Assembly: GCF_000512915.1 (NCBI RefSeq)
Contig: NZ_CP007034.1
Coordinates: 1,240,001-1,304,000 of the forward strand
Length of the DNA stretch: 64,000 nt
Direction of reading: 5' to 3'
Source of the DNA: Barnesiella viscericola DSM 18177
Lineage (GTDB): Bacteria > Bacteroidota > Bacteroidia > Bacteroidales > Barnesiellaceae
Below, piece by piece: positions 32,591 to 41,464 of this stretch (the stretch's first letter is position 1; each line of letters opens with the position of its first letter). Position numbers and translations under genes: made by a program. Below the pieces are notes generated by a model that ran no database searches, had not been told where the DNA came from, and was given only the letters and a program-made list of their open reading frames with translations.

Positions 32591-33772
32591 ATGAAAACTA
32601 CCGTTGGTGTTTTTTTCGGAGGCCGCTCGACCGAGCACGAAATCTCCGTTATCTCGGCTTTACAAGCCATCAATGCCTTTAACAAGGATAAATATGAAAT
32701 CATACCCATATACATCACCAAGCAGGGTCGCTGGTTCAGCGGCGACGCCCTGCTCACGGTGAAGAACTACCGCGACATGGCCGCCCTGCAAAAGATGTGT
32801 ACCGAGGTCTACATGATTCCCGAATATGGCGACTACAACGTCTACCGCAAGAAAAAGCCCCTCTTCGGGAGCAACGTGTGGGCCAAGCTCGACGTAGTCG
32901 TGCCTGTGCTGCACGGCAGCAACGGCGAGGACGGCATCTTCGAGGGCGTGCTCGAATCCATCGGCATTCCCTATGCCGGTTGCAACACCCTGGCCTCGGC
33001 TAACGGCATGGACAAAATCACCATGAAGATGATCATGCAGCAGAGCGGAATCCCCATTGTCGACTACGTGTGGTTCACCGACAAGCAGTGGTTTGCCCAG
33101 CGCGACCAGCTTATCGAGGAGATTGAGACCCGCCTTGGCTACCCCGTCATCGTAAAGCCGGCCAACCTGGGTTCGAGCGTGGGTATCTCGCACGCCGACA
33201 ACCGCGAAGAGCTCATCGCCAAAATCGACGTGGCCGAGAAATACTCGACCCGCATCGTCATCGAGGATATGGTCGAGGAGCTGAAAGAGATCAACTGCTC
33301 GGTACTGGGCGACTGCGACGACTACCGCACCTCGGTGTGCGAGGAGCCCATCAAGAGCGGCGACATTCTCACCTACGAAGATAAATATATGGGAGGCGGC
33401 AAATCGAACAAGGGCATGCAGGCCACCCAAAAACGTATCCCCGCCGACCTCACCCCCGAGGAGACCGCCCGCGTGCAGTTCCTGGCCGGCGAGACCTTCC
33501 GGGTACTCTCGTGCCACGGCGTGGCCCGCGTCGACTTCATGATCGACGGCAAGAGCGGCAACATCTACGTAAACGAAATCAACACCATTCCCGGCTCCCT
33601 CTCGTTCTACCTGTGGGAGGCATCGGGTATCCCCTTCGACCAACTCATGGACCGGCTGGTCGACCTCGCCCTCAAACGCAAACGCGAGTCGGCCATGAAG
33701 ACCGTCAGCTACGACCAGAACATCTTCAACCTGGGCAAGGGCCTCAAAGGCGGCAAGATGGGGGCGAAGTAA
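32591..33772 (+). CDS. ddl: D-alanine--D-alanine ligase
   Basis: 393 aa, longer than typical Ddl (about 305-370). The ATP-grasp features are present: [10 protein letters not shown] (11-20), [11 protein letters not shown] (about 105-115), [15 protein letters not shown], and a metal-binding end [14 protein letters not shown]. The omega loop has Lys265-Tyr266 (YEDKYMGG), equivalent to the Lys-Tyr pair that favours D-Ala over D-lactate in E. coli DdlB, so this is not a vancomycin-resistance type. It follows the Mur ligase by 50 nt. A 21-bp hairpin and a bidirectional terminator follow. Confidence 0.95.
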   Translation: MKTTVGVFFGGRSTEHEISVISALQAINAFNKDKYEIIPIYITKQGRWFSGDALLTVKNYRDMAALQKMCTEVYMIPEYGDYNVYRKKKPLFGSNVWAKLDVVVPVLHGSNGEDGIFEGVLESIGIPYAGCNTLASANGMDKITMKMIMQQSGIPIVDYVWFTDKQWFAQRDQLIEEIETRLGYPVIVKPANLGSSVGISHADNREELIAKIDVAEKYSTRIVIEDMVEELKEINCSVLGDCDDYRTSVCEEPIKSGDILTYEDKYMGGGKSNKGMQATQKRIPADLTPEETARVQFLAGETFRVLSCHGVARVDFMIDGKSGNIYVNEINTIPGSLSFYLWEASGIPFDQLMDRLVDLALKRKRESAMKTVSYDQNIFNLGKGLKGGKMGAK

Positions 33773-33799
33773 GAGAGACGACCGAAACTCGGTTGATAC

Positions 33800-33846
33800 A
33801 TGATTTGGGGGCATACCGGCTGATTGCCGGTATGCCCCCAAATCAT
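33800..33846. repeat. Perfect 21-bp inverted repeat after ddl
   Basis: Positions 33800-33820 and 33826-33846 are exact reverse complements around a 5-nt loop. The arm core is TTTGGGGGCATACCGGC. No T tract follows on either strand, so it is not a normal terminator; a true bidirectional terminator lies 32 nt further on. I saw no second copy in the window. Confidence 0.85.
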
Positions 33847-33877
33847 AGATACCCTAAAAAGATGCCTCTCTCCACAC

Positions 33878-33919
33878 AAAAACTCCCGAGGTGCAACACT
33901 CATCACCCCGGGAGTTTTT
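33878..33919. terminator. Bidirectional intrinsic terminator between ddl and the frameshifted gene
   Basis: Arms AAAAACTCCCG (33878-33888) and CGGGAGTTTTT (33909-33919) give an 11-bp stem with T runs on both strands. It can end both the plus-strand ddl transcript and the convergent minus-strand gene. Confidence 0.85.
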
Positions 33920-33953
33920 AATTACATTGAATACCAAAAAACACAATACCTAT

Positions 33954-34428
33954 TTATAGAGAGAAAATGTCGTTTTCCTTCGGTTCCGGTCCGCCCGGCC
34001 CGGGCTTACCCGGCTCCGGCTTGAAAAGGTAGGGTCTCAATACCTCCTCTTCCATCGCTTTCCAGCGAGCATATTGCGAATTGTCGAGCGCCTTTTTCAA
34101 CTTCTTGTCGCGCTTCTGTGCGGCCTTGTCCAGCTCCTTGGCCACCTTCTCGGGGTCGGGCCTGCTCTCTTCCACTTTCTCCCCTCTGCGGCATGGGCCG
34201 ATACTTGAAAATCTTCTTTTGCTCTTCAAGTTGTATCTTGTAGACTTTCTTATACTGCTTCTCACTCAGCCCCAGTTCGGTACGCATCACCTCGGTGATG
34301 CGACGGGCGTTCCCCTCGGGCGAAGGTATATCCTTGTACGATTTGAGCGGAGCGTCGGCAGCCCACACGGTTGTCAGCAATCCCGACAAGGCCACCAGCC
34401 AAACACCTATCTGCAATCGACTCTTCAT
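33954..34428 (-). pseudogene. Periplasmic Spy/DUF4890-like small protein, split by a frameshift
   Basis: Two overlapping minus-strand reading frames make one protein of about 157 aa. The upstream frame starts at 34428 with a signal peptide (MKSRLQIGVWLVALSGLL ... WAA). It carries an LTxxQ-like helix (ITEVMRTELGLSEKQYKKVY) and reads sensibly to KYRPMPQRG. The sense then continues only in another frame, as EKVEESRPDPEKVAKELD and onward to a charged helix and a Gly/Pro-rich tail ending at 33954. The switch is at a G4 tract (34181-34184 on this strand). It is either a real one-base mutation or an assembly error. The family is periplasmic, stress-linked and helical. Confidence 0.75.
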
Positions 34429-34600
34429 CGTCTTCTTCTTTTTCTCTGCTACAAAGAAACATCGAATATGCGACGGTTGAAAATAGTTTAGACATAAGGG
34501 CCTATTGTCTCGACGAACCGCCCGGTCAAACGGCTGCAAACGAATTGCGGCGGTCCCTACGGTCCGCCGCAATCTTATCTTTTCTTTGTATCGTCATATC

Positions 34601-36286
34601 TCACGCCATGAACTTGCGATAGCGCACCCGATGGGGCTCCACATCGCCCAGCCGTTTCTTCTTGTTTTCCTCGTACTCGGAGTAGGAACCTTCGAAGAAG
34701 AAAACCTTCGAGTCGCCTTCGAAGGCGAGGATATGGGTACAGATGCGGTCGAGGAACCAGCGGTCATGCGAGATGACCACGGCACACCCGGCAAAGTTTT
34801 CGAGACCCTCTTCCAGTGCCCGCAACGTATTCACGTCGATATCGTTGGTAGGTTCGTCGAGCAGCAGCACGTTGCCCTCCTCTTTCAGGGCCATGGCCAG
34901 GTGCAGCCGGTTGCGCTCTCCACCCGAGAGCACCCCGATGAGTTTCTCCTGGTCGGCTCCCGTGAAGTTGAAGCGCGACAGGTAGGCCCGGGCATTCATG
35001 TCGCGGCCGCCCATGCGGAAGGTATCGAGACCGCCCGACACCACTTGATAGACAGTCTTGGCCGGGTCTATATCCTTGTGGGTCTGGTCGACGTAGGCAA
35101 TCTTGACCGTCTCGCCCACCTCGAACGAGCCCTTGTCGCACTGCTCCTGCCCCATGATGAGCTTGAAGAGGGTGGTCTTGCCGGCTCCGTTGGGACCGAT
35201 TACCCCCACAATGCCGTTGGGCGGCAGCACAAAGTCGAGATTGTCGAAGAGCAGTTTGTCGCCATAGGCCTTGGCCACGCCGTGCGCCTCGATTACCTTG
35301 TTGCCCAGACGGGGACCGTTAGGGATAAAGATTTCGAGCTTCTCCTCGCGCTCCTTCTGGTCTTCGTTCAACAGCTTGTCGTAGGAGTTCAGACGGGCCT
35401 TACCCTTCGACTGACGGGCCTTGGGGGCCATGCGCACCCACTCCAACTCGCGTTCGAGGGTCTTGCGGCGCTTGCTGGCCTGCTTCTCCTCCATCTCCAT
35501 GCGACGGGTCTTCTGTTCGAGCCACGAGGTGTAGTTGCCCTGCCAGGGAATGCCTTCGCCACGGTCGAGTTCGAGAATCCAGCCGGCCACGTGGTCGAGG
35601 AAGTAGCGGTCGTGGGTGATGGCAATCACCGTGCCGGGATACTGGTGCAGATGCTGTTCGAGCCAGTCGATCGACTCGGCGTCGAGGTGGTTGGTAGGCT
35701 CGTCGAGCAGCAGAATGTCGGGCTGTTGCAACAGCAGCCGGCAGAGAGCCACCCGGCGACGTTCACCCCCCGAGAGGTATTTCACCAACTGGTCTTCGGG
35801 CGGACAGCGCAGCGCGTCCATCGCCTGTTCCAGCTTGTTGTCGATATTCCAGGCGTCGGAGGCGTCGATGTGGTCCTGCAACTCGGCCTGACGAGCCATG
35901 AGGGCCTCCATCTTGTCGGGGTCTTCGAGCACCTCGGGGTCGCCGAACGACTCGTTCACCTTTTCATACTCGGCCAGCAGGTCGAGGATAGGCTGCACGC
36001 CCTCCTGCACCACCTCTTTCACCGTCTTTTCGGGATCGAGCTTGGGCTCCTGTTCGAGGTAGCCCACCGAGTAACCCGGCGAGAATACGACCTCACCCTG
36101 ATACGATTTTTCAACTCCGGCGATAATTTTCAGCAAGGTCGATTTTCCCGAGCCGTTGAGACCGATGATTCCGATCTTCGCTCCATAGAAAAACGAGAGA
36201 TAAATGTCTTTCAATACTTGTTTGTGAGGCGGAAACATCTTGCTCACGCCCACCATCGAGAATATAACTTTCTTGTCGTCGGCCAT
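34601..36286 (-). CDS. ettA: EttA, energy-dependent translational throttle ABC-F protein
   Basis: 561 aa, the EttA length. Both ATPase sites are intact: NBD1 GLNGSGKST, LSGGERRR and [14 protein letters not shown]2 GPNGAGKTT, LSGGERNR and [11 protein letters not shown]. The linker between them is the P-site tRNA-interaction motif region (with a charged helix pair), and the N-terminus MADDKKVIFSMVGVSKMFPP is typical. EttA binds the ribosomal E site and gates the first elongation step according to ATP/ADP ratio. It is the last gene of ruvX-def-ettA, 33 nt after def. Confidence 0.96.
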   Translation of the reverse strand: MADDKKVIFSMVGVSKMFPPHKQVLKDIYLSFFYGAKIGIIGLNGSGKSTLLKIIAGVEKSYQGEVVFSPGYSVGYLEQEPKLDPEKTVKEVVQEGVQPILDLLAEYEKVNESFGDPEVLEDPDKMEALMARQAELQDHIDASDAWNIDNKLEQAMDALRCPPEDQLVKYLSGGERRRVALCRLLLQQPDILLLDEPTNHLDAESIDWLEQHLHQYPGTVIAITHDRYFLDHVAGWILELDRGEGIPWQGNYTSWLEQKTRRMEMEEKQASKRRKTLERELEWVRMAPKARQSKGKARLNSYDKLLNEDQKEREEKLEIFIPNGPRLGNKVIEAHGVAKAYGDKLLFDNLDFVLPPNGIVGVIGPNGAGKTTLFKLIMGQEQCDKGSFEVGETVKIAYVDQTHKDIDPAKTVYQVVSGGLDTFRMGGRDMNARAYLSRFNFTGADQEKLIGVLSGGERNRLHLAMALKEEGNVLLLDEPTNDIDVNTLRALEEGLENFAGCAVVISHDRWFLDRICTHILAFEGDSKVFFFEGSYSEYEENKKKRLGDVEPHRVRYRKFMA

Positions 36287-36319
36287 ATAAAAGCTGATAA
36301 AAAGATTGTGAATGGAGTG

Positions 36320-36886
36320 TTATTTTTTGGTGGGTGTCGCTTTCACCCGGTAGTCGCAGCGCACGCGGCCCTTGATGATGTTGACCAGCTTCGACTTGAT
36401 GAGCTGCTTGCGAATGGGCGAGATACGATCGATGAAGACCTTGCCCTCCAAGTGGTCGTATTCGTGTTGCACCACCCGCGACAGATAACCTTCGATGACC
36501 TCGTCGTGGGCCACGAAATCCTCGTCGAGCCATTTCAAATGAATCTTTTCGATGCGAGGCACCGGCTCGTGAATACCGGGCAGGCTGAGGCACCCCTCCT
36601 CACGGGTCTCCTTGCGGCCGTCTTCGAGTACTTCGAACTCGGGATTGATGAGGGTGAGTTTCTTGCCTTCACAATCGGGGAAGTATTCGGCCATGGGGCT
36701 GGCGTCGATGACAATCACGCGTATCGAGAGCCCTATTTGCGGAGCTGCCAGTCCGATGCCGTCGGCGGCATACATCGTCTCATACATGTTCGCAATCAGC
36801 TCTTTGAGCTGGGGGTAAGAAGCATCGATCTCTTCGGTCTCCTTACGAATTACGGGGTGTCCGTACAGGTAAACAGGTAGTACCAT
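36320..36886 (-). CDS. def: Peptide deformylase
   Basis: 188 aa. The three deformylase motifs are present: [11 protein letters not shown] (about 48-58), EEGCLSLPG with the metal Cys, and QHEYDHLEG with the two metal His and the catalytic Glu. It removes the N-formyl group from nascent proteins. It starts 3 nt after the ruvX stop codon and precedes ettA in the same transcript, so two of the three genes act at the ribosome. Confidence 0.97.
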   Translation of the reverse strand: MVLPVYLYGHPVIRKETEEIDASYPQLKELIANMYETMYAADGIGLAAPQIGLSIRVIVIDASPMAEYFPDCEGKKLTLINPEFEVLEDGRKETREEGCLSLPGIHEPVPRIEKIHLKWLDEDFVAHDEVIEGYLSRVVQHEYDHLEGKVFIDRISPIRKQLIKSKLVNIIKGRVRCDYRVKATPTKK

Positions 36887-36889
36887 ATC

Positions 36890-37306
36890 TTATCGTTTTT
36901 TACTTTCCAAATAATCTTTGAGGATAATCGTAGCACTTATCTCGTCGACCAGCTCCTTGTTGCGGCGGGCCATCTTGGAGAGGCCTCCGTCGAGCATGGC
37001 CCGATGGGCCAGCACCGAGGTGAACCGCTCGTCGAAAAACTCGACGGGTACCTGCGGAAACAGTTTCTTGAACCGGTTGACAAAGGGGGTGATATAGCGC
37101 ATGTTCTCCGAGGGCTCGTTGTTCATCTGCCGGGGCAGCCCCACCACGATGCGCTCGACCTCCTCGCGCTGCATGTATTGCGTGAGGAACTCGATGAGCT
37201 GCGACGAAGCAACGGTGGTCAAGCCGTTGGCGATAATCTGCAACGGGTCGGTCACGGCTATGCCTGTGCGCTTCTTGCCATAATCTATCGAAAGTATCCT
37301 TGCCAT
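36890..37306 (-). CDS. ruvX: RuvX/YqgF, RNase H-fold Holliday-junction resolvase homologue
   Basis: 138 aa. The family N-terminus MARILSIDYGKKRTGIAV holds the first acidic catalytic residue (Asp7), and VGLPRQMNNEP and FFDERFTSVLA match conserved blocks. YqgF proteins process the 5' end of 16S rRNA precursors and may also resolve DNA junctions; both roles are known for the family. It is the first gene of ruvX-def-ettA and has a full promoter at 37315-37346. Confidence 0.95.
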   Translation of the reverse strand: MARILSIDYGKKRTGIAVTDPLQIIANGLTTVASSQLIEFLTQYMQREEVERIVVGLPRQMNNEPSENMRYITPFVNRFKKLFPQVPVEFFDERFTSVLAHRAMLDGGLSKMARRNKELVDEISATIILKDYLESKKR

Positions 37307-37314
37307 ATACTGGG

Positions 37315-37346
37315 CAAAGATAGCTATTTACACGCGATTTGACAAA
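37315..37346 (-). promoter_or_regulatory. ruvX-def-ettA promoter, both boxes
   Basis: On the minus strand the -7 box is TATCTTTG (37322-37315) and the -33 box is TTTG (37346-37343), with a 20-nt spacer. The match to the Bacteroidota primary promoter is full. It lies just upstream of the ruvX ATG at 37306, so the mRNA would be nearly leaderless. Confidence 0.75.
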
Positions 37347-37411
37347 TTTACACGATGCTTCGACTTATTTCGGACTCTCACCCGGGGACTCCTAAAAAAG
37401 CTACGTTTTCA

Positions 37412-37443
37412 TTTGTCTCTCCTTTCGTCTTTTTCTATCTTTG
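37412..37443 (+). promoter_or_regulatory. GH92 promoter P1 (distal copy)
   Basis: TTTG at 37412-37415 and TATCTTTG at 37436-37443 are separated by 20 nt and followed by GTAGAA-type sequence. It is the upstream copy of a duplicated promoter. Confidence 0.7.
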
Positions 37444-37494
37444 TAGAAGATAGGAGTCGGCTCGGCCTTGTCAAACTTGAAAACACCGTTTTCG

Positions 37495-37526
37495 TTTGCC
37501 ACGGCTCTCGCCTTTCACTATCTTTG
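37495..37526 (+). promoter_or_regulatory. GH92 promoter P2 (proximal copy)
   Basis: TTTG at 37495-37498 and TATCTTTG at 37519-37526, again with a 20-nt spacer, followed by TAGAA. It lies 21 nt before the GH92 ATG. The two copies share CTATCTTTGTAGAA and similar TTTTC(A/G)TTTG -33 surroundings, which indicates a tandem duplication of about 83 bp period. Confidence 0.75.
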
Positions 37527-37547
37527 TAGAAACAGGATTCAAATACC

Positions 37548-39830
37548 ATGAAACGACACTCAATCCATCGTCATTTATTTCTAATTGGTGCTATGCTATA
37601 CGGGCTTCCGCTCTTCGCAAAATTCTCGCCCGTCGACTATGTGAACCCGCTGGTGGGCACGCAATCGAAATTCGAACTCTCGACCGGCAATACCTACCCG
37701 GCCATCGCCATGCCGTGGGGCATGAACTTCTGGACCCCGCAGACCGGCGACCTGGGCGACGGGTGGACCTATACCTACACGGCCGACAAAATCAAGGGTT
37801 TCAAGCAGACACACCAGCCCAGCCCCTGGATGAACGACTACGGTCAATTTTCGCTCATGCCGGTAACGGGCAGCAGAGTCTTCGACCAGGACCAACGGGC
37901 CAGTTGGTTCTCGCACAAGGCCGAGGTGGCCAAACCTTACTACTATAAGGTCTACCTGGCCGACCACGACGTGACAACCGAGATGACCGTGACCGACCGG
38001 GCGGCACTCTTCCGCTTTACCTTCCCCGAGGGGGAAAATTCGTATGTGGTGATTGACGCTTTCGACCGGGGTTCTTCGGTACGAATCATTCCCGAAGAGA
38101 AGAAAATCATCGGTTACTCGACCCGCAACTCGGGCGGGGTTCCCGAAAATTTCAGAAACTATTTTGTCATCGTCTTCGACAAACCCTTCCAGACTACGGC
38201 CGTGGCCCTCGACAACGCCATCAAAACGGGCCAGACCGAAGCGCAAGGCAATCACACCGGAGCCATCGTGGGTTTCTCGACCCAGCGGGGCGAGAAGGTT
38301 CACGCCCGGGTGGCCTCATCTTTTATCAGCATAGAACAGGCCGAACTGAACTTGAAGGAACTGGGCAACGGCAACTTTGACCGACTGGTGAAACAGGGGA
38401 AAGCCCGCTGGAACAAGGTGCTCTCGCGCATCGAAATCGAAGACCCCAATCCCGACAACCTGCGCACCTTCTACTCCTGCCTCTACCGTTCAGTGCTCTT
38501 CCCCCGCACGTTCTACGAAATCGACGCCGTGGGTCGGGCCGTCCATTACAGCCCCTACAACGGCCAGGTACTGCCCGGCTACCTATTTACCGATACTGGT
38601 TTCTGGGACACCTTCCGTTCGCTCTTCCCCCTGCTCAACCTCGTCTACCCCTCGATGAACAAGAAGATGCAGGAGGGACTGGTCAACGCCTATCGCGAGA
38701 GCGGATTCCTGCCCGAATGGGCCAGCCCGGGGCACCGCGACTGCATGATCGGCAACAACTCGGCTTCAATTGTAACCGATGCCTACGTCAAAGGAATCCG
38801 CGGCCACGACATCGACAAACTGTGGGAAGCGGTGAAACACGGCGCCAACGCCCAACTCGAAGGGTCGGCCTCGGGTCGGGTGGCTTTCGATGCCTACAAC
38901 CGCCTGGGCTATGTACCCAGCAACCTGGTGGGACAGAGCGTGGCCCGCACGCTCGAATATGCCTACAACGACTGGTGCATCTACACACTGGGTAAGCAAC
39001 TGGGCCGACCCGAGAGCGAAATCGGCATCTACAAGCAGCGCAGCCTCAACTACCGCAACGTCTATAATCCCCAAGAGCAACTCATGGTGGGACGCGACGA
39101 CCGGGGGAACTTCAACCCCGACTTCCGGGCGACCGACTGGAGCAATGACTTCTGCGAAGGGAACAGCTGGCATTGGAGCTTCTGTGTCTTCCACGACCCG
39201 CAAGGGCTCATCGACCTGATGGGTGGACGCCCGGCCTTCAACCACATGATGGACTCGGTCTTTGTCATACCCAGCTATCTGGGAATGGATAGCCGCGACA
39301 TGATTCACGAGATGCGCGAGATGCAGGTGATGAACATGGGCCAGTATGCCCACGGCAACCAACCCATACAACACCTGGTCTACCTCTACAACTACTCGGG
39401 CGAGCCCTGGAAGGCGCAACATCACGTGCGCAACATCATGCACAAACTCTATGCCGCCACCCCCGACGGCTATTGCGGCGACGAGGACAACGGCCAGACC
39501 TCGGCCTGGTACATCTTCTCGGCACTGGGTTTCTACCCGGTGTGCCCGGGTACCGACCAGTATGTGCTGGGAGCCCCGCTTTTCCAAAAGGCAACCTTGC
39601 ACTTGGAGAACGGGAAATCGCTCCTCATCGAGGCCGACAACAACTGTGATACCACACCCTATATCCGCTCGATGAAGCTCAATGGCAAGAGCTATACCCG
39701 CAACTACCTGACTCATGAAATGCTTACCCAGGGCGGGCGCATACAGTTTGTCATGGACTCGAAGCCCAACCGCAAGCGGGGTACCGAGCCCGGCGATGCC
39801 CCCTACTCCTTCTCCTTGGAGATGGAATGA
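37548..39830 (+). CDS. GH92 family alpha-mannosidase, secreted
   Basis: 760 aa. A signal peptide (about 1-24, ending LPLFA) precedes the family start VDYVNPLVGT and NTYPAIAMPWGMNFW. The catalytic domain includes GYLFTDTGFWDTFRSL, PGHRDCMIGNNSASI, FCEGNSWHWSF and the conserved late block CGDEDNGQTSAWYIFSALGFYP. GH92 enzymes are calcium-dependent exo-alpha-mannosidases, mostly alpha-1,2, acting on N-glycans or yeast mannan. It lies 50 nt upstream of the GH125 alpha-1,6-mannosidase, giving a two-enzyme mannan-trimming unit with no adjacent transporter. Tandem promoters drive it. Confidence 0.95.
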   Translation: MKRHSIHRHLFLIGAMLYGLPLFAKFSPVDYVNPLVGTQSKFELSTGNTYPAIAMPWGMNFWTPQTGDLGDGWTYTYTADKIKGFKQTHQPSPWMNDYGQFSLMPVTGSRVFDQDQRASWFSHKAEVAKPYYYKVYLADHDVTTEMTVTDRAALFRFTFPEGENSYVVIDAFDRGSSVRIIPEEKKIIGYSTRNSGGVPENFRNYFVIVFDKPFQTTAVALDNAIKTGQTEAQGNHTGAIVGFSTQRGEKVHARVASSFISIEQAELNLKELGNGNFDRLVKQGKARWNKVLSRIEIEDPNPDNLRTFYSCLYRSVLFPRTFYEIDAVGRAVHYSPYNGQVLPGYLFTDTGFWDTFRSLFPLLNLVYPSMNKKMQEGLVNAYRESGFLPEWASPGHRDCMIGNNSASIVTDAYVKGIRGHDIDKLWEAVKHGANAQLEGSASGRVAFDAYNRLGYVPSNLVGQSVARTLEYAYNDWCIYTLGKQLGRPESEIGIYKQRSLNYRNVYNPQEQLMVGRDDRGNFNPDFRATDWSNDFCEGNSWHWSFCVFHDPQGLIDLMGGRPAFNHMMDSVFVIPSYLGMDSRDMIHEMREMQVMNMGQYAHGNQPIQHLVYLYNYSGEPWKAQHHVRNIMHKLYAATPDGYCGDEDNGQTSAWYIFSALGFYPVCPGTDQYVLGAPLFQKATLHLENGKSLLIEADNNCDTTPYIRSMKLNGKSYTRNYLTHEMLTQGGRIQFVMDSKPNRKRGTEPGDAPYSFSLEME

Positions 39831-39861
39831 TACCGACACTTTTTATCACAAACACAATCCA

Positions 39862-39869
39862 TAATTTTG
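39862..39869 (+). promoter_or_regulatory. Possible internal -7 box before GH125
   Basis: TAATTTTG matches TAnnTTTG but lies only 11 nt before the GH125 ATG, so a transcript from it would be almost leaderless. It may be chance. Confidence 0.3.
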
Positions 39870-39880
39870 TCTCTCCCTCT

Positions 39881-41326
39881 ATGAAAACCTTTGCCCAAGT
39901 AAGTTGCCTGTGCGTAGCCCTCGGCTGTGGCGTATCCTATGCCCAGGCCGCGCCCGAACCCGTGGCCATTGCCCGGCAAGACAACACCCGCGTGCAATAC
40001 ACCAGCCAACGTCCACAGGAGCGCCTGTTCGTATCGAATGCCGTCGAGAAACAAATCGAGCGGGTAAAAGCCCTGCTCACCAACGCCCGCCTCGCCTGGA
40101 TGTTCGAGAACTGCTTCCCCAACACGCTCGACACCACCGTCCACTTCGACGGCGACAACGATACCTTTGTATATACCGGCGACATTCACGCCATGTGGCT
40201 GCGCGACTCGGGCGCCCAGGTGTGGCCCTATGTGCAGCTGGCCAACGAAGACCCCCAGTTGAAAAAGATGTTGGCCGGGGTAATCAACCGCCAGTTCAAG
40301 TGCATCAACATCGACCCTTATGCCAACGCCTTCAACATGGGCCCGACCGGGGGCGAATGGATGTCGGACCTCACCGACATGAAACCCGAACTCCATGAAC
40401 GTAAATGGGAAATCGACTCGCTGTGTTACCCCATTCGGCTGGCCTACCACTACTGGAAGGTGACCGGCGACGCCAGCGTGTTCGGCGACGAGTGGCTCAA
40501 TACCATCGCCCATATCCTGCGCACCTTCAAGGAGCAACAGCGCAAAGAGGGTCCCGGCCCGTACAGCTTCATGCGCCGCACCGAGCGGGCTCTCGACACG
40601 ATGACCAACCGCGGACTGGGCAATCCCGTGAAACCGGTGGGGCTCATCTGCTCGGCCTTCCGCCCCTCGGACGACGCCACCACCTTCCAGTTCCTCGTCC
40701 CCTCCAACTTTTTTGCCGTGACCTCGCTGAGAAAGGCTGCCGAAATTCTGCGCACGGTCAATCACAACGAATCCCTGGCTGAAGAGTGCAACACACTGGC
40801 CCAGGAGGTGGAGACCGCTTTGCAAAAGTATGCCGTGCACAACCACCCGAAATATGGCAAGATCTACGCCTTCGAGGTCGACGGCTTCGGCAACCAGCTG
40901 CTCATGGACGATGCCAATGTACCCAGCCTGCTGGCCATGCCCTACCTCGGCGATGTCGACGTGAACGACCCCATCTACCAGAACACCCGCCGATTCGTGT
41001 GGAGCGAAGACAACCCCTACTTCTTCAAGGGGAAGGCCGGCGAGGGTATAGGCGGCCCGCATATCGGATACGACATGGTGTGGCCCATGAGTATCATGAT
41101 GAAGGCCTTCACCAGCCAGGACGACCGGGAAATCAAGGCCTGCATCGAGATGCTGATGAAGACCGATGCCGGCACGGGATTCATGCACGAGTCGTTCCAC
41201 AAGGACGACCCCTCGAATTTCACCCGCCCCTGGTTTGCCTGGCAGAACACCCTGTTCGGTGAACTCATTCTCAAACTGGTAAACGAGGGAAAGGTCGACT
41301 TGCTCAACAGTATAGACATTCAATAA
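39881..41326 (+). CDS. GH125 family exo-alpha-1,6-mannosidase, secreted
   Basis: 481 aa from the ATG at 39881, which gives a signal peptide (MKTFAQVSCLCVALG ... YAQAA); an upstream in-frame ATG at 39827 overlaps the GH92 stop region and is less likely. The (alpha/alpha)6 barrel motifs are clear: IHAMWLRDSGAQVWPY, NAFNMGPTGGEWMSD, HERKWEIDSLCYP with the general-acid Asp, and TGFMHESFHKDD with the base Glu. It releases alpha-1,6-linked mannose from glycan cores that GH92 exposes. A terminator follows at 41354-41396. Confidence 0.95.
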   Translation: MKTFAQVSCLCVALGCGVSYAQAAPEPVAIARQDNTRVQYTSQRPQERLFVSNAVEKQIERVKALLTNARLAWMFENCFPNTLDTTVHFDGDNDTFVYTGDIHAMWLRDSGAQVWPYVQLANEDPQLKKMLAGVINRQFKCINIDPYANAFNMGPTGGEWMSDLTDMKPELHERKWEIDSLCYPIRLAYHYWKVTGDASVFGDEWLNTIAHILRTFKEQQRKEGPGPYSFMRRTERALDTMTNRGLGNPVKPVGLICSAFRPSDDATTFQFLVPSNFFAVTSLRKAAEILRTVNHNESLAEECNTLAQEVETALQKYAVHNHPKYGKIYAFEVDGFGNQLLMDDANVPSLLAMPYLGDVDVNDPIYQNTRRFVWSEDNPYFFKGKAGEGIGGPHIGYDMVWPMSIMMKAFTSQDDREIKACIEMLMKTDAGTGFMHESFHKDDPSNFTRPWFAWQNTLFGELILKLVNEGKVDLLNSIDIQ

Positions 41327-41353
41327 AGTCTACCCAACCCATTACAAAAGCCC

Positions 41354-41396
41354 AAGGAAAAGGTTACCGCCGGTATCAAACGGTAACTTTTTCCTT
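41354..41396 (+). terminator. Terminator after GH125 (stem readable on both strands)
   Basis: Arms 41354-41369 and 41381-41396 (AAGGAAAAGGTTACCG and its complement with one G-T pair) form a 16-bp stem whose 3' arm contains T5. It ends the GH92-GH125 transcript 28 nt after the stop codon. Confidence 0.8.
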
Positions 41397-41464
41397 TCAT
41401 TTTTTTAAAACAGATATGCAATTTCTTAAAAAGAGCTAAAATCAGAAACTTTTTTACCAAAAAC

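Noticed and set aside
32591-33772. VanA-type D-Ala-D-Lac ligase
   Set aside because: The omega loop has Lys-Tyr rather than the VanA His, and no VanH or VanX lies nearby.
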